Origin: Micrococcus porci
GTDB lineage: Bacteria > Actinomycetota > Actinomycetes > Actinomycetales > Micrococcaceae
Length of the DNA: 64,000 bases
Assembly (NCBI RefSeq): GCF_020097155.1
Contig: NZ_CP083691.1
Coordinates: forward strand, 1,612,001-1,676,000
Reading direction: 5' to 3'
In this document: positions 8,967-21,458 of the stretch, in pieces
How the letters are laid out: each line of letters begins with the position of its first letter
Numbering within the stretch: the first letter of the stretch is position 1
Program-made: the position numbers and the translations under genes
The notes under the pieces: model-generated
What the model saw: only the letters and a program-made list of their open reading frames with translations
Databases searched by the model: none
Told to the model about the DNA's origin: nothing

Positions 8967-9593
8967 ATGTCCGGCAACCTCCGCACGCGCCGCACGGTGC
9001 GCCACTCCCGTGCTCTGGGCATCGCCCTGACCCCCAAGGCCGAGAAGTACATGGAGCGCCGTCCGTACGGCCCCGGTCAGCACGGCCGCGCCCGCCGCAA
9101 GCAGGACTCCGACTACGCGGTGCGCCTGAAGGAGAAGCAGCGTCTGCGCGCCCAGTACAACATCCGCGAGGCGCAGATGCGCCGCTACTTCGAGGAGGCC
9201 AAGCGCACCGCCGGCCTGACCGGTGAGAACCTGGTCGAGCTCCTCGAGATGCGCCTGGACGCCCTCGTGCTGCGCGCCGGCTTCGCCCGCACCATCCAGC
9301 AGGCCCGCCAGCTCGTCGTGCACCGCCACATCATGGTGGACGGCAAGCGCGTGGACATCCCCTCGTTCCGCGTGAAGGAGGGCCAGATGATCCACGTGCA
9401 CGAGCGCTCCGAGAAGATGGTGCCGTTCCAGCTGGCCGCCGCCGGCGCCCACCAGCAGGTCCTGCCCGCCACCCCGGGCTACCTGACCGTGGAGATCGAG
9501 AAGCTCCGCGCCACCCTCACCCGTCGCCCGAAGCGCTCCGAGGTCCCCGTGACCTGCGAGGAGCAGCTCGTGGTCGAGTACTACGCGCGCTGA
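8967..9593 (+). CDS. rpsD: 30S ribosomal protein S4
   Basis: Primary 16S rRNA-binding protein that nucleates assembly of the 30S body. The 208-residue protein has the S4 N-terminal domain and the S4 RNA-binding fold (about residues 95-160, MRLDALVLRAGFARTIQQAR). The N-terminal Cys zinc motif is absent, so this is the zinc-free C-minus form; the only cysteine is near the C-terminus. ATG at 8967 follows AGGAAG with a 10-base gap. Upstream in-frame codons are leader, not protein. It stands alone behind a long leader rather than in the rpsM-rpsK-rpoA operon, as in other actinobacteria. Confidence 0.97.
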   Translation: MSGNLRTRRTVRHSRALGIALTPKAEKYMERRPYGPGQHGRARRKQDSDYAVRLKEKQRLRAQYNIREAQMRRYFEEAKRTAGLTGENLVELLEMRLDALVLRAGFARTIQQARQLVVHRHIMVDGKRVDIPSFRVKEGQMIHVHERSEKMVPFQLAAAGAHQQVLPATPGYLTVEIEKLRATLTRRPKRSEVPVTCEEQLVVEYYAR

Positions 9594-9638
9594 TCCGTCC
9601 CCCCGGGGCTCGCCCCGGACGACGACGCCGCGCGCGTC

Positions 9639-9678
9639 CCGGAGGCCCGGTCACCCGTCGAGGGGGCCGGGCCTCCGG
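9639..9678 (+). terminator. rpsD terminator hairpin
   Basis: Perfect 12-base stem, CCGGAGGCCCGG at 9639-9650 with CCGGGCCTCCGG at 9667-9678, loop 16 bases. It lies 46 bases past the rpsD stop. No T-tract. Confidence 0.65.
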
Positions 9679-9790
9679 CGTGTGACGACGGAGGGCCTCG
9701 GGCTCGGCGGCACGCTCGCCGCAGCCGGGGCGGCGCTCGCCGGACGGTAAGGTGGGGCGGGTATCCGCCCGTCGTGAAGGAGGCACCGCC

Positions 9791-10144
9791 ATGTCCCGGA
9801 TCACCTCGCTGCTGCTGGTCGGCGCCGGCACCGCCGCGGGCTGGATCGCGCACCGCGCGGTCGAGTCCGGCCGCCGCGCCGTGGACCAGGAGGCGGGCCG
9901 CCGCCTGCAGGAGACCCTGGACCCCACCCGTCTGGGCCGCTCCGCCGGCCAGGCCGTCGGCGACGCCGCCGCCGAAGCGCTCGCCCAGAGCGCGCAGGCG
10001 TTCACGGAGCGCCTGCGCGCCGACGCCCCGCCGTGGGTGAGCCAGCTGATCGGCCCGCCGCGGGACACGATCGAGGGCGAGGCCCTCGACACCCCCGACA
10101 CGACCGCCACCCCCTCCTCCGCCCGGAAGGATCCGCACGCATGA
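9791..10144 (+). CDS. small single-helix membrane protein coupled to alaS
   Basis: 117-residue protein of unknown function. A short N-terminal membrane helix (LLLVGAGTAAGWIAH, residues 7-21) is followed by an amphipathic, Ala/Glu/Arg-rich helix and a disordered Thr/Pro-rich tail. It has the best ribosome-binding site in the region (AAGGAGG, 7-base gap to ATG). Its TGA overlaps the alaS ATG as ATGA. In Streptomyces a comparable small membrane protein (DUF6167, from memory) sits just upstream of alaS, next to a DUF948 gene that is missing here. The link to alanyl-tRNA synthetase is positional only. Confidence 0.75.
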   Translation: MSRITSLLLVGAGTAAGWIAHRAVESGRRAVDQEAGRRLQETLDPTRLGRSAGQAVGDAAAEALAQSAQAFTERLRADAPPWVSQLIGPPRDTIEGEALDTPDTTATPSSARKDPHA

Positions 10145-12852
10145 AGTCCCACGAGATCGCCCGCCGCTGGACGGCCTACTTCGAGAAGCAGGGCCATCTG
10201 GTCGTGCCCTCGGCCTCCCTGGTCTCGCCGGACCCGTCGCTGCTGTTCACCGTGGCCGGCATGGTGCCGTTCATCCCGTACTTCCTGGGCGAGCAGACCC
10301 CGCCGTCGCCGCGCGCCACCAGCGTGCAGAAGTGCATCCGCACCGCGGACATCGAGGAGGTCGGCAAGACCGTCCGCCACGGCACCTTCTTCCAGATGTG
10401 CGGCAACTTCTCCTTCGGCGACTACTTCAAGGAGAAGGCCATCCCCATGGCCTGGGAACTGCTGACCACGTCCGTGGAGGACGGCGGCTACGGCCTGGAC
10501 CCGGAGCGCCTCTGGGTCACCGTGTACGAGGAGGACGACGAGGCCGCGCGCATCTGGCGCGAGGACGTCGGCGTGCGCCCGGAGCGCATCCAGCGCATGG
10601 GCAAGGCGGACAACTACTGGAACACCGGCCAGCCCGGCCCCGGCGGCCCCTGCTCGGAGATCTTCTACGACCGGGGCCCCGAGTACGGCGTCGAGGGCGG
10701 CCCGGAGGCGGACGACACCCGCTACATCGAGATCTGGAACCTCGTGTTCATGCAGTACCGCCTCTCCCAGGTGCGCTCGAAGTACGACTTCGACGTCGCC
10801 GGCGAGCTCGAGCACAAGAACATCGACACGGGCCTCGGCCTGGAGCGCCTGGCCATGATCCTCCAGGGCGTGGAGAACATGTACGAGACGGACCAGGTCC
10901 GCCCCGTGCTCGACCGCGCCGCAGAGCTGGCCGGCAAGTCCTACACCTCCACCGAGGACCCGGCCGACCCGCACTACGACGACGACGTCCGCCTGCGCAT
11001 GGTGGCCGACCATGTGCGCTCGGCCCTGATGCTGATCAGCGACGGCGTGCGTCCCGGCAACGAGGGCCGCGGCTATGTGCTGCGCCGCCTGATCCGCCGC
11101 GTCGTCCGCGCCCTGCGCCTGATGGGCGTCACCGAGCCCGTGTTCCCCGAGCTGCTGCCGGTCTCCCGGGACGCGATGAAGGGCACCTACCCGGTCGTCG
11201 CGGACGAGTTCGAGCGCATCTCCCGGATCGCCTACGCCGAGGAGAAGGCGTTCCTGCGCACCATCGCCGCGGGCACCGCGCGCCTCGACGCCGCGGTGGG
11301 CCAGGCACGCTCGGCGGGCGGCGGCATCGCGGGCCCGGACGCGTTCGAGCTGCACGACACCTACGGCTTCCCGATCGAGCTGACGCTGGAGATCGCGGAG
11401 GAGGCCGGCGTCGCCGTGGACGAGGCCGGGTTCCACGCCCTCATGGCCGAGCAGCGCGACCGCGCCCGTGCGGACGCCAAGGCCAAGAAGTCCGGCCACA
11501 CGGACACCGCCGTGTACCAGCGCCTGCGCGCCGAGGGCCAGACCCACTTCACCGGCTACACCGAGCACACCACCGAGTCCGTGGTGCGCGGCCTGCTGCA
11601 GAACGGCGAGGAGGTCGCGTCCGCGGGCGCCGGGACGGAGCTCGAGCTCGTCCTGGACGCCACGCCGTTCTACGCGGAGTCCGGCGGCCAGGCCGCGGAC
11701 ACCGGCGTCATCACCGGCGACGGCTTCTCCCTCGAGGTCCTCGACGTCCAGGCGCCCGTGAAGGGCCTGTCCGTGCACCGCGTGAAGGTGCTCGACGGCG
11801 AGGTGCCCGTGGGCGCCGAGGCCGTGGGCCGCATCGACCTGCAGCGTCGCCTGGACGGCGAGAAGGCCCACTCCGGCACCCACCTGGTGCACGCCGCCCT
11901 CCACCAGATCCTCGGCCCGGAGGCCACGCAGTCCGGCTCCTTCAACAAGGAGGGCTACCTGCGCTTCGACTTCCGCTGGGCGGAGGCCGTCTCCGCGATG
12001 GCGCGCTCCGAGATCGAGGACGTCGTCAACATCGCGATCCGCGACGACCACCAGGTCCTGACCCAGGAGATGTCCCTGGACGAGGCCCGCGCGATGGGCG
12101 CCATGAGCCTGTTCGGCGAGAAGTACGGCGACCGTGTGCGCGTCGTGGAGATCAACGGGGCGTGGTCCCGCGAGCTGTGCGGCGGCACCCACGTGGGCCG
12201 AACCGCCCAGATCGGCTCCCTGACGCTGCTCGGCGAGCAGTCCGTCGGCTCGGGCAACCGCCGCGTGGAGGCCCTCGTCGGCCTGGACTCGTTCCGCCAT
12301 CTGGCCGCCGAGCGCACCCTGGTCTCCGACCTCTCGGAGATGTTCAAGGCGCCGGCCGACCAGCTCAAGGACCGCATCACCGCCACCATGGACCGGCTCA
12401 AGGCGGCCGAGAAGCAGGTGGCCGACCTCCAGGCCAAGGCCCTTCAGGCCCAGGCCGGCACCCTCGCCGCGCAGGCCCAGGACGTCACGACGACGTCCGG
12501 CGCGTCCGTCAAGGTGCTCGCCCACCACGCGGGCGAGGTCGCCGGCGACCAGCTGCGCTCCCTCGTGCTGGGCCTGCGCTCGCGCATCGAGTCCGCCGGA
12601 GGCAACGCGGCGGGCACGCCGGTGCTCGTCGCCCTGACGGGCGAGGCCAAGGGGCGGCCGCTGGTCGTCGTCGCGACCAACGAGGCCGCCCGCGGCGCCG
12701 GGCTCAAGGCCGGGGCCATGGTCAAGCTCGCCACGGCCGCCCTCGGCGGCGGGGGCGGCGGCAAGGACGACGTCGCACAGGGCGGCGGGCAGGACGTCAC
12801 CGCGGTCGCCGCGGCGCTCGACGCCGTGCTCGACGCCGTGCGGGACGCGTGA
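10141..12852 (+). CDS. alaS: alanyl-tRNA synthetase
   Basis: Charges tRNA-Ala and edits mischarged Ser/Gly. The 903 residues contain the class II catalytic core (start MKSHEIARRWTAYFEKQGH), the editing domain with HSGTHLVHAAL (about 579-589) and CGGTHVG (about 680-686), and a DHHA1 C-terminal domain with the Gly-rich GGGGGGKDDVAQGGGQD. ATG at 10141 is chosen over upstream in-frame starts because the family begins MKS/MQT and the codon overlaps the stop of the preceding gene. Together with ruvX, mltG and aroE it forms a chain of overlapping genes. Confidence 0.97.
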   Translation: MKSHEIARRWTAYFEKQGHLVVPSASLVSPDPSLLFTVAGMVPFIPYFLGEQTPPSPRATSVQKCIRTADIEEVGKTVRHGTFFQMCGNFSFGDYFKEKAIPMAWELLTTSVEDGGYGLDPERLWVTVYEEDDEAARIWREDVGVRPERIQRMGKADNYWNTGQPGPGGPCSEIFYDRGPEYGVEGGPEADDTRYIEIWNLVFMQYRLSQVRSKYDFDVAGELEHKNIDTGLGLERLAMILQGVENMYETDQVRPVLDRAAELAGKSYTSTEDPADPHYDDDVRLRMVADHVRSALMLISDGVRPGNEGRGYVLRRLIRRVVRALRLMGVTEPVFPELLPVSRDAMKGTYPVVADEFERISRIAYAEEKAFLRTIAAGTARLDAAVGQARSAGGGIAGPDAFELHDTYGFPIELTLEIAEEAGVAVDEAGFHALMAEQRDRARADAKAKKSGHTDTAVYQRLRAEGQTHFTGYTEHTTESVVRGLLQNGEEVASAGAGTELELVLDATPFYAESGGQAADTGVITGDGFSLEVLDVQAPVKGLSVHRVKVLDGEVPVGAEAVGRIDLQRRLDGEKAHSGTHLVHAALHQILGPEATQSGSFNKEGYLRFDFRWAEAVSAMARSEIEDVVNIAIRDDHQVLTQEMSLDEARAMGAMSLFGEKYGDRVRVVEINGAWSRELCGGTHVGRTAQIGSLTLLGEQSVGSGNRRVEALVGLDSFRHLAAERTLVSDLSEMFKAPADQLKDRITATMDRLKAAEKQVADLQAKALQAQAGTLAAQAQDVTTTSGASVKVLAHHAGEVAGDQLRSLVLGLRSRIESAGGNAAGTPVLVALTGEAKGRPLVVVATNEAARGAGLKAGAMVKLATAALGGGGGGKDDVAQGGGQDVTAVAAALDAVLDAVRDA

Positions 12853-13346
12853 GCGCGCAGGCCGCCGTGCGGGGGCGGGTCCTGGGGGTCGACGTGGGCA
12901 GGGCCCGCGTCGGCCTGGCCGCGTCCGACCCCGACGGCCTGATCGCCACGCCCGTGGAGACGCTGCGGCGTGACGCGCGGCAGCGGCGGGACCACGCCGA
13001 GCTGCTCGACCGCGCGCGCGAGCTGGACGCGGTGGCCGTCTACGTGGGGCTGCCGCGCAACCTGCGCGGGGAGCACACCCCGTCGACGCAGGACGCGGTG
13101 GAGTACGCGGCGGCGATCGAGGCGCTGGTGGCCGAGGCCGGCACGCCGATCCCGGTGCGGCTCGTGGACGAGCGGCTGAGCACCGTCAGCGCGCAGGCGG
13201 CGCTCCACCGCGCCGGCCGCACGGTGAAGGACAGCCGCGGCGTGATCGACCAGGCCGCCGCCGTCGAGCTCCTCCAGGACGCCCTCGAGGTCCAGCGCCG
13301 CCGCGGCGCCTGGGCCGGGATCACCGTCGCGGAGGCCCGCGCATGA
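12849..13346 (+). CDS. ruvX: YqgF/RuvX-type putative pre-16S rRNA nuclease or Holliday junction resolvase
   Basis: RNase H-fold nuclease, 165 residues. The metal-binding pattern is visible: GVDVGRARVGLA (residues 11-22, first Asp), then VDERLST (about 111-117) and the final Asp in GVIDQAAAVELL (about 137-148). In E. coli YqgF helps mature the 16S rRNA 5' end; in mycobacteria RuvX resolves Holliday junctions. Which applies here is open. The start is GTG at 12849, overlapping the alaS stop as GTGA. The next gene overlaps as ATGA. Confidence 0.93.
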   Translation: MSAQAAVRGRVLGVDVGRARVGLAASDPDGLIATPVETLRRDARQRRDHAELLDRARELDAVAVYVGLPRNLRGEHTPSTQDAVEYAAAIEALVAEAGTPIPVRLVDERLSTVSAQAALHRAGRTVKDSRGVIDQAAAVELLQDALEVQRRRGAWAGITVAEARA

Positions 13347-14593
13347 GCGCGCCCCCGCCGCCCCCCTGGCGCGAGGACGAGACCGACGACGACCTCGACG
13401 TCTTCGGGTTGGTGGACCACGGCGAGGACGAGCCCGAGCCCGAGCCCGAACGAGTCGAGCGGCAGCCGGCTCCGCCGCGCCCCGTGGGGCGCGCGCGGCG
13501 CCCGAGGGTCCGGACCGGGGGCTCGCACCGGCTGCGCGCGATCGGCCGGAACCTGGCGGTCGAACGTCCGCGGGGGGCCGTGGTCCTCGCCGTGGCGGCG
13601 CTGGCCGTGGTGCTGGTCGCCGCCCTCCTGGTGGTTCTGTTCTCCCGCCCGGCCGATCGCCAGGCCGTCTCCGGCGACCGGGTCACCTTCACGGTCGAGC
13701 CGGGGGAGGACCTCGCATCCGTGGCCGCCCGCCTGGACGAGCGCGGCATCGTGGCCTCCGACCGGGCCGTGCTCGACGCGGCCGAGGACTCGGGGCAGAC
13801 CTCGATCGGCGCGGGCGAGTACGTCCTGCGGGAGCAGATGCCCGCGGCGGACGCCCTGGCCGTGCTGCAGGGCCGTGCGGAGGGCGCCTCCCACTACGTG
13901 GTCGTCGGCCGAGGCCGGTGGCTGAGCGAGGTGCTGGACGGGCTCGCCCAGTCCACCGGGCTGCCGCGCGCCGACTTCGAGGCGGCGGCCGAGGATCCGA
14001 CGCGCTACGGCGTGCCGGAGCAGGCCCCCTCCCTCGAGGGGTGGCTGGATCCGGGGGAGTACTACCCGCCGGTCGGCGCCGACGCCGAGCAGGTCCTCGC
14101 CGAGCTCGTGAAGCCCCGACTCGCCCACCTGCGCGCCCAGGGCGTCACGGACCCGGCGGAGCAGCAGCGGATCGTCACGATCGCCTCCATCCTCGAGGCG
14201 GAGGCGCTGCCGAAGGACTATCCGCGCGTGGCCGGCGTCATCGACAACCGGCTCAACGACCCTGACGCCGAGACCCGCGGTCTGCTCCAGGTCGACTCCA
14301 CCGTGAACTACGGCCTGGGCCGGCGCAACCTCCAGTTCAGCGCCGCGCAGCGCGCGGACGAGTCGAACACGTACAACACCTACCAGCACACCGGACTCCC
14401 CCCGGGACCGATCGGCATGCCCTCGGACGCCGCGATCGAGGGGGCCGTCCACCCGGAGCCGTCGGAGGACCTGTACTGGGTCACCACGGACATCGCCACC
14501 GGCCACACGGAGTTCTCCCGGACCTACGAGGAGCACAGCGTGCATCAGGAGGAGTTCCGCCGGTACTGCGCGCAGAACCCGGGGGTGTGCTGA
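13343..14593 (+). CDS. mltG: endolytic transglycosylase MltG
   Basis: Cleaves nascent glycan strands and limits peptidoglycan chain length at the outer face of the membrane. The 416 residues comprise an acidic/Pro-rich cytoplasmic stretch of about 70 residues, one membrane helix (VVLAVAALAVVLVAALLVVL, about 78-97), a LysM-like linker and the YceG domain. The catalytic Glu lies in IASILEAEALPKDY (about 281-294), followed by the conserved VIDNRL. The tail PSEDLYWVT is also typical. Start ATG at 13343 overlaps the ruvX stop. Its own stop overlaps the aroE start (TGATG). Confidence 0.95.
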   Translation: MSAPPPPPWREDETDDDLDVFGLVDHGEDEPEPEPERVERQPAPPRPVGRARRPRVRTGGSHRLRAIGRNLAVERPRGAVVLAVAALAVVLVAALLVVLFSRPADRQAVSGDRVTFTVEPGEDLASVAARLDERGIVASDRAVLDAAEDSGQTSIGAGEYVLREQMPAADALAVLQGRAEGASHYVVVGRGRWLSEVLDGLAQSTGLPRADFEAAAEDPTRYGVPEQAPSLEGWLDPGEYYPPVGADAEQVLAELVKPRLAHLRAQGVTDPAEQQRIVTIASILEAEALPKDYPRVAGVIDNRLNDPDAETRGLLQVDSTVNYGLGRRNLQFSAAQRADESNTYNTYQHTGLPPGPIGMPSDAAIEGAVHPEPSEDLYWVTTDIATGHTEFSRTYEEHSVHQEEFRRYCAQNPGVC

Positions 14594-15513
14594 TGGCCGG
14601 TGCGACGTTCAGGGCGGCCGTCCTGGGCCGTCCGATCGCCCATTCGCTCTCTCCCGTGCTGCATGCGGCCGCCTACCGGGCGCTGGGCCTGGACGTGGAC
14701 TACGGCCGCGCGGACCTCGGGGAGGAGGAGGTCGGCCCGTGGCTGGCGGCCCGGCTGGGCGCCCCGGGCTCCGCGGCGAGGCCCGCCGGGCCCTCGGGCG
14801 GCGACTGGCTGGGCGTGTCCGTCACCATGCCTCTCAAGCCCGCCGTCGTCCCTCTGGCGGACGAGCTCTCCGCGCGCGTGCGGGAGCTCGGCGTGGCCAA
14901 CACCCTGGTGAGGGACCACCCCGACCATCCGGGCAGCCTCCTGGCGCACAACACGGACGTGGACGGGATCGTCCGGGCCCTGGCGGAGCGGGGCCTCGAC
15001 GCGGGGGCCGGCGGCGGGGCCGTGGGGATCCTCGGCAACGGCGGGACGGCCACGGCCGCGGTGGCGGCCGCGTCCCTGCTGCGCGCCGAGACGGTGGTGC
15101 TCGGGGTGCGCGACGCCGGCCGGGCCCGGGACGTCGTCGCCCTCGCCGACCGCCTGGGCCTCGGGGTGCGCGTGGAGGCGCAGGACGCACTGGTGCGGCA
15201 GGCCGCGGACCTGCGCGCCGTGGTGGCCACGCTGCCGCCGCGCGCCGCCGACCCGCTCGCCGACAAGGTCCCCGCCGGTGTGCTGCCCCCGCTGCTCGAC
15301 GCGGCCTACGACCCGTGGCCGTCGGCGATCGCCCGCGCCTGGTCGGCCGCCGGGGGAGGGGTGGCCTCCGGGCTGTCGATGCTCCTCCACCAGGGGGTCG
15401 AACAGGTGCGCCTGTTCACCGAGCGCCCGCGCCGGGCCGCGGGCGGGGTGGAGCCGGACTGGGCGGAGGTCACCGCCGCCGCGTCCCGGGCGCTAGGGCT
15501 GCCCGGCCGCTGA
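14593..15513 (+). CDS. aroE: shikimate dehydrogenase
   Basis: Reduces 3-dehydroshikimate to shikimate with NADPH, the fourth step of the shikimate pathway. The 306 residues show the substrate motif [18 protein letters not shown] (about 9-26), the catalytic Lys in [11 protein letters not shown] (about 75-85), and the Asp in AHNTDVDG (about 118-125). The Rossmann glycines are in [11 protein letters not shown] (about 145-155). ATG at 14593 overlaps the mltG stop; a GTG two codons earlier is possible. AroC, AroK and AroB follow on the same strand. Confidence 0.95.
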   Translation: MAGATFRAAVLGRPIAHSLSPVLHAAAYRALGLDVDYGRADLGEEEVGPWLAARLGAPGSAARPAGPSGGDWLGVSVTMPLKPAVVPLADELSARVRELGVANTLVRDHPDHPGSLLAHNTDVDGIVRALAERGLDAGAGGGAVGILGNGGTATAAVAAASLLRAETVVLGVRDAGRARDVVALADRLGLGVRVEAQDALVRQAADLRAVVATLPPRAADPLADKVPAGVLPPLLDAAYDPWPSAIARAWSAAGGGVASGLSMLLHQGVEQVRLFTERPRRAAGGVEPDWAEVTAAASRALGLPGR

Positions 15514-15571
15514 CCGCCGGCGCGGGTCACATGCCGGCTCCGCCGGCGCCGCCCGTGAGAGACTGCACGCC

Positions 15572-18584
<3,013 letters not shown>

Positions 18585-18594
18585 GCCGCGCCGG

Positions 18595-18600
18595 TAGAAT
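18595..18600 (+). promoter_or_regulatory. -10 box of efp-nusB
   Basis: TAGAAT between aroB and efp, predicting a leader of about 60 bases with the AGGxGAAG-like site GGGAGAAG before the efp GTG. No clear -35 box. Confidence 0.5.
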
Positions 18601-18668
18601 GGCCGGCGCACACTGAACAGACGCATGCAGCGGGCCGGCGCGGCCCGCACGAGATCGGGAGAAGACGA

Positions 18669-19232
18669 GTGGCCACGACCAACGACATCAAGAACGGCTC
18701 CGTGCTCAACCTGGAGGGCCAGCTCTGGAACGTCATCGAGTTCCAGCACGTGAAGCCGGGCAAGGGCGGCGCCTTCGTGCGCACCAAGATGCGCAACATC
18801 ACCTCCGGCAAGGTCGTGGACAAGACCTTCAACGCCGGCACCAAGGTCGAGTTCGCCACCGTGGACCGCTCGGACTACCAGTACCTGTACCAGGACGGCG
18901 AGGACTACGTCTTCATGGACGTCAAGGACTACGACCAGATCACGGTGCCCGCCGCCGTCGTGGGCGACGCCGCCAAGTACATGTTGGAGAACACCCAGGT
19001 GGTCATCGCCATGAACGAGGGCACGCCGCTGTACCTCGAGATGCCCGCCTCCGTGGTGTTGGAGATCACCTACACCGAGCCGGGCCTGCAGGGCGACCGC
19101 TCCTCCGCCGGCACCAAGCCCGCCACCGTGGAGACCGGCGCCGAGATCCAGGTGCCGCTGTTCGTGGAGCAGGGCACCCGCGTCAAGGTGAACACCACCA
19201 ACGGCGAGTACCTGGGCCGCGTCAATGACTGA
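18669..19232 (+). CDS. efp: translation elongation factor P
   Basis: Relieves ribosome stalling at polyproline stretches by binding beside the P-site tRNA. The 187 residues form the expected three beta-barrel domains. The tip loop [12 protein letters not shown] (about 32-43) carries the conserved Lys. No modification enzyme (EpmA, EarP) is encoded nearby. The start is GTG at 18669, in line with the family start [10 protein letters not shown]. The stop overlaps nusB by eight bases, so the two are coupled. Confidence 0.97.
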   Translation: MATTNDIKNGSVLNLEGQLWNVIEFQHVKPGKGGAFVRTKMRNITSGKVVDKTFNAGTKVEFATVDRSDYQYLYQDGEDYVFMDVKDYDQITVPAAVVGDAAKYMLENTQVVIAMNEGTPLYLEMPASVVLEITYTEPGLQGDRSSAGTKPATVETGAEIQVPLFVEQGTRVKVNTTNGEYLGRVND

Positions 19233-19674
19233 CACCCCCTCCGCCTCCGACGCCAAGCGGGGGACCACGGCGCGCAGCCGCTCCCGGCAGCGCGCCGTGG
19301 AGATCCTCTTCGAGGCGGAGCAGCGGGGCACGGACGTCCTGCAGGGCATCCGGACCCGCCGTGAGAGCACCGACCTGCAGGTCAACGCGTACACCCAGCG
19401 GCTCGTCGAGGGCGTCGTCGCGGACCAGGAGCGGGTCGACGAGGCCCTGACCTCGTACTCGCGCGGCTGGTCCCTGGACCGCATGCCGGCCGTGGACCGC
19501 GCCATCCTCCGGGTGGGCGCGTGGGAGCTGCTGTTCGAGGACGAGGTCCCGGACGCCGTCGCCGTGTCCGAGGCGGTGGCCCTGGCCGCCGCCCTGTCCA
19601 CGGACGAGTCGCCGGAGTTCGTGAACGGGCTCCTGGGCCGGCTCCAGCAGGTCAAGCCGACCCTGCTCGCCTGA
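19225..19674 (+). CDS. nusB: transcription antitermination factor NusB
   Basis: RNA-binding subunit of the rRNA antitermination complex, working with NusE (S10) on boxA. The 149-residue all-helical protein has the family opening [19 protein letters not shown] (about 13-31) and the C-terminal block [16 protein letters not shown] (about 90-105), then EAVALA and [12 protein letters not shown] at 19225 lies inside the end of efp. A strong hairpin follows the stop, separating it from the pyr operon. Confidence 0.95.
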   Translation: MTDTPSASDAKRGTTARSRSRQRAVEILFEAEQRGTDVLQGIRTRRESTDLQVNAYTQRLVEGVVADQERVDEALTSYSRGWSLDRMPAVDRAILRVGAWELLFEDEVPDAVAVSEAVALAAALSTDESPEFVNGLLGRLQQVKPTLLA

Positions 19675-19698
19675 GCCGCACCCGCCACGCCAGGCCGC

Positions 19699-19732
19699 AC
19701 CGGGGCCCCGTCATCCACGACGGGGCCCCGGT
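19699..19732 (+). terminator. efp-nusB terminator
   Basis: Perfect 14-base stem, ACCGGGGCCCCGTC at 19699-19712 with 19719-19732, and a 6-base loop. It lies 24 bases after the nusB stop and just before the pyr promoter. No T-tract. Confidence 0.8.
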
Positions 19733-19741
19733 CCGCGCTGA

Positions 19742-19747
19742 TAGAGT
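19742..19747 (+). promoter_or_regulatory. -10 box of the pyr operon
   Basis: TAGAGT directly downstream of the nusB terminator, giving a pyr leader of about 88 bases. No convincing -35 box. Confidence 0.5.
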
Positions 19748-19797
19748 CGAGGCGTGCCGCCGCCCGTCCGGCCGGACCGGCGACGCACGCAGACCGC

Positions 19798-20456
<659 letters not shown>

Positions 20457-20459
20457 GCC

Positions 20460-21458
20460 GTGCGCCACCTGCTCGACACCGCGGACCTGACCCGCGCCGA
20501 GGCCCTCGCCGTGCTGGACACCGCCGAGGAGATGGCGGCCGTCAACGCGCGCGAGGTGAAGAAGCTGCCCTCCCTGCGCGGCCGCACGGTGGTGAACCTC
20601 TTCCTCGAGGACTCCACCCGCACCCGCATCTCCTTCGAGGCCGCGGCCAAGCGCCTCTCCGCGGACGTCATCAGCTTCTCCGCCAAGGGCTCCTCCGTGT
20701 CCAAGGGCGAGTCCCTGAAGGACACCGTGCAGACCCTCGAGGCCATCGGCGCGGACGCGATCGTCATGCGCCACTGGTCCTCCGGCGCGGCGGCCCAGCT
20801 GGCGGCCTCCGGCTGGGTGGACTCCGCCGTGGTGAACGCCGGCGACGGCACCCACGCCCACCCCACCCAGGCCCTGCTGGACGCCTTCACGCTGCGCCAC
20901 CACCTGGCCGCCCACGACGGCGTCGCCCCCACGGGCACCGACCTCACCGGCATGCACGTCGTGATCGTGGGCGACATCCTGCACTCCCGCGTCGCCCGCT
21001 CCAACGTGTGGCTGCTGACGCTGCTGGGCGCCCGCGTGACGCTGGCCGCCCCGCCCACGCTGCTGCCCGTGGGCGTGGCCTCCTGGCCGGCCCGGGTGAC
21101 CTACTCCCTGGACGAGGCCCTCGCCGACGCCCCCGACGCCGTCATGATGCTCCGCGTGCAGGCCGAGCGCATGGGCGGGGCCTACTTCCCGTCCGCGGGG
21201 GAGTACACCCGCCTCTGGGGGCTGAACCCGGCGCGGTTCGAGCGCCTGACCCGCCAGTCCGGATCCCGCCTGGACACGCCGCTGGTCATGCACCCCGGCC
21301 CCATGAACCGCGGCCTGGAGATCTGCGACGCCGCCGCGGACTCCCCGCAGAACACCGTCCTGGAGCAGGTGGCCAACGGCGTGTCCGTGCGCATGGCCGT
21401 GCTGCACCTCGTGCTGAACCAGGATCCCGCCCTCGCCCCCCAGGAGGCCCGCCCGTGA
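20460..21458 (+). CDS. pyrB: aspartate carbamoyltransferase catalytic subunit
   Basis: Condenses carbamoyl phosphate and aspartate, the second step of UMP synthesis. The 332 residues have the carbamoyl-phosphate loop [13 protein letters not shown] (about 45-57), the Ser/Lys loop [12 protein letters not shown] (about 79-90), HPTQALLD (about 134-141) and HPGPMNRG (about 280-287). No regulatory pyrI follows. GTG at 20460 lies three bases after the pyrR stop, and the gene's own stop overlaps the pyrC start. Confidence 0.97.
   Translation: MRHLLDTADLTRAEALAVLDTAEEMAAVNAREVKKLPSLRGRTVVNLFLEDSTRTRISFEAAAKRLSADVISFSAKGSSVSKGESLKDTVQTLEAIGADAIVMRHWSSGAAAQLAASGWVDSAVVNAGDGTHAHPTQALLDAFTLRHHLAAHDGVAPTGTDLTGMHVVIVGDILHSRVARSNVWLLTLLGARVTLAAPPTLLPVGVASWPARVTYSLDEALADAPDAVMMLRVQAERMGGAYFPSAGEYTRLWGLNPARFERLTRQSGSRLDTPLVMHPGPMNRGLEICDAAADSPQNTVLEQVANGVSVRMAVLHLVLNQDPALAPQEARP

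Noticed and set aside
19748..19797. Possible pyr attenuator (antiterminator/terminator pair)
   Set aside because: No second terminator hairpin lies between the pyr -10 box and pyrR; the only structure is the PyrR loop at the ribosome-binding site.
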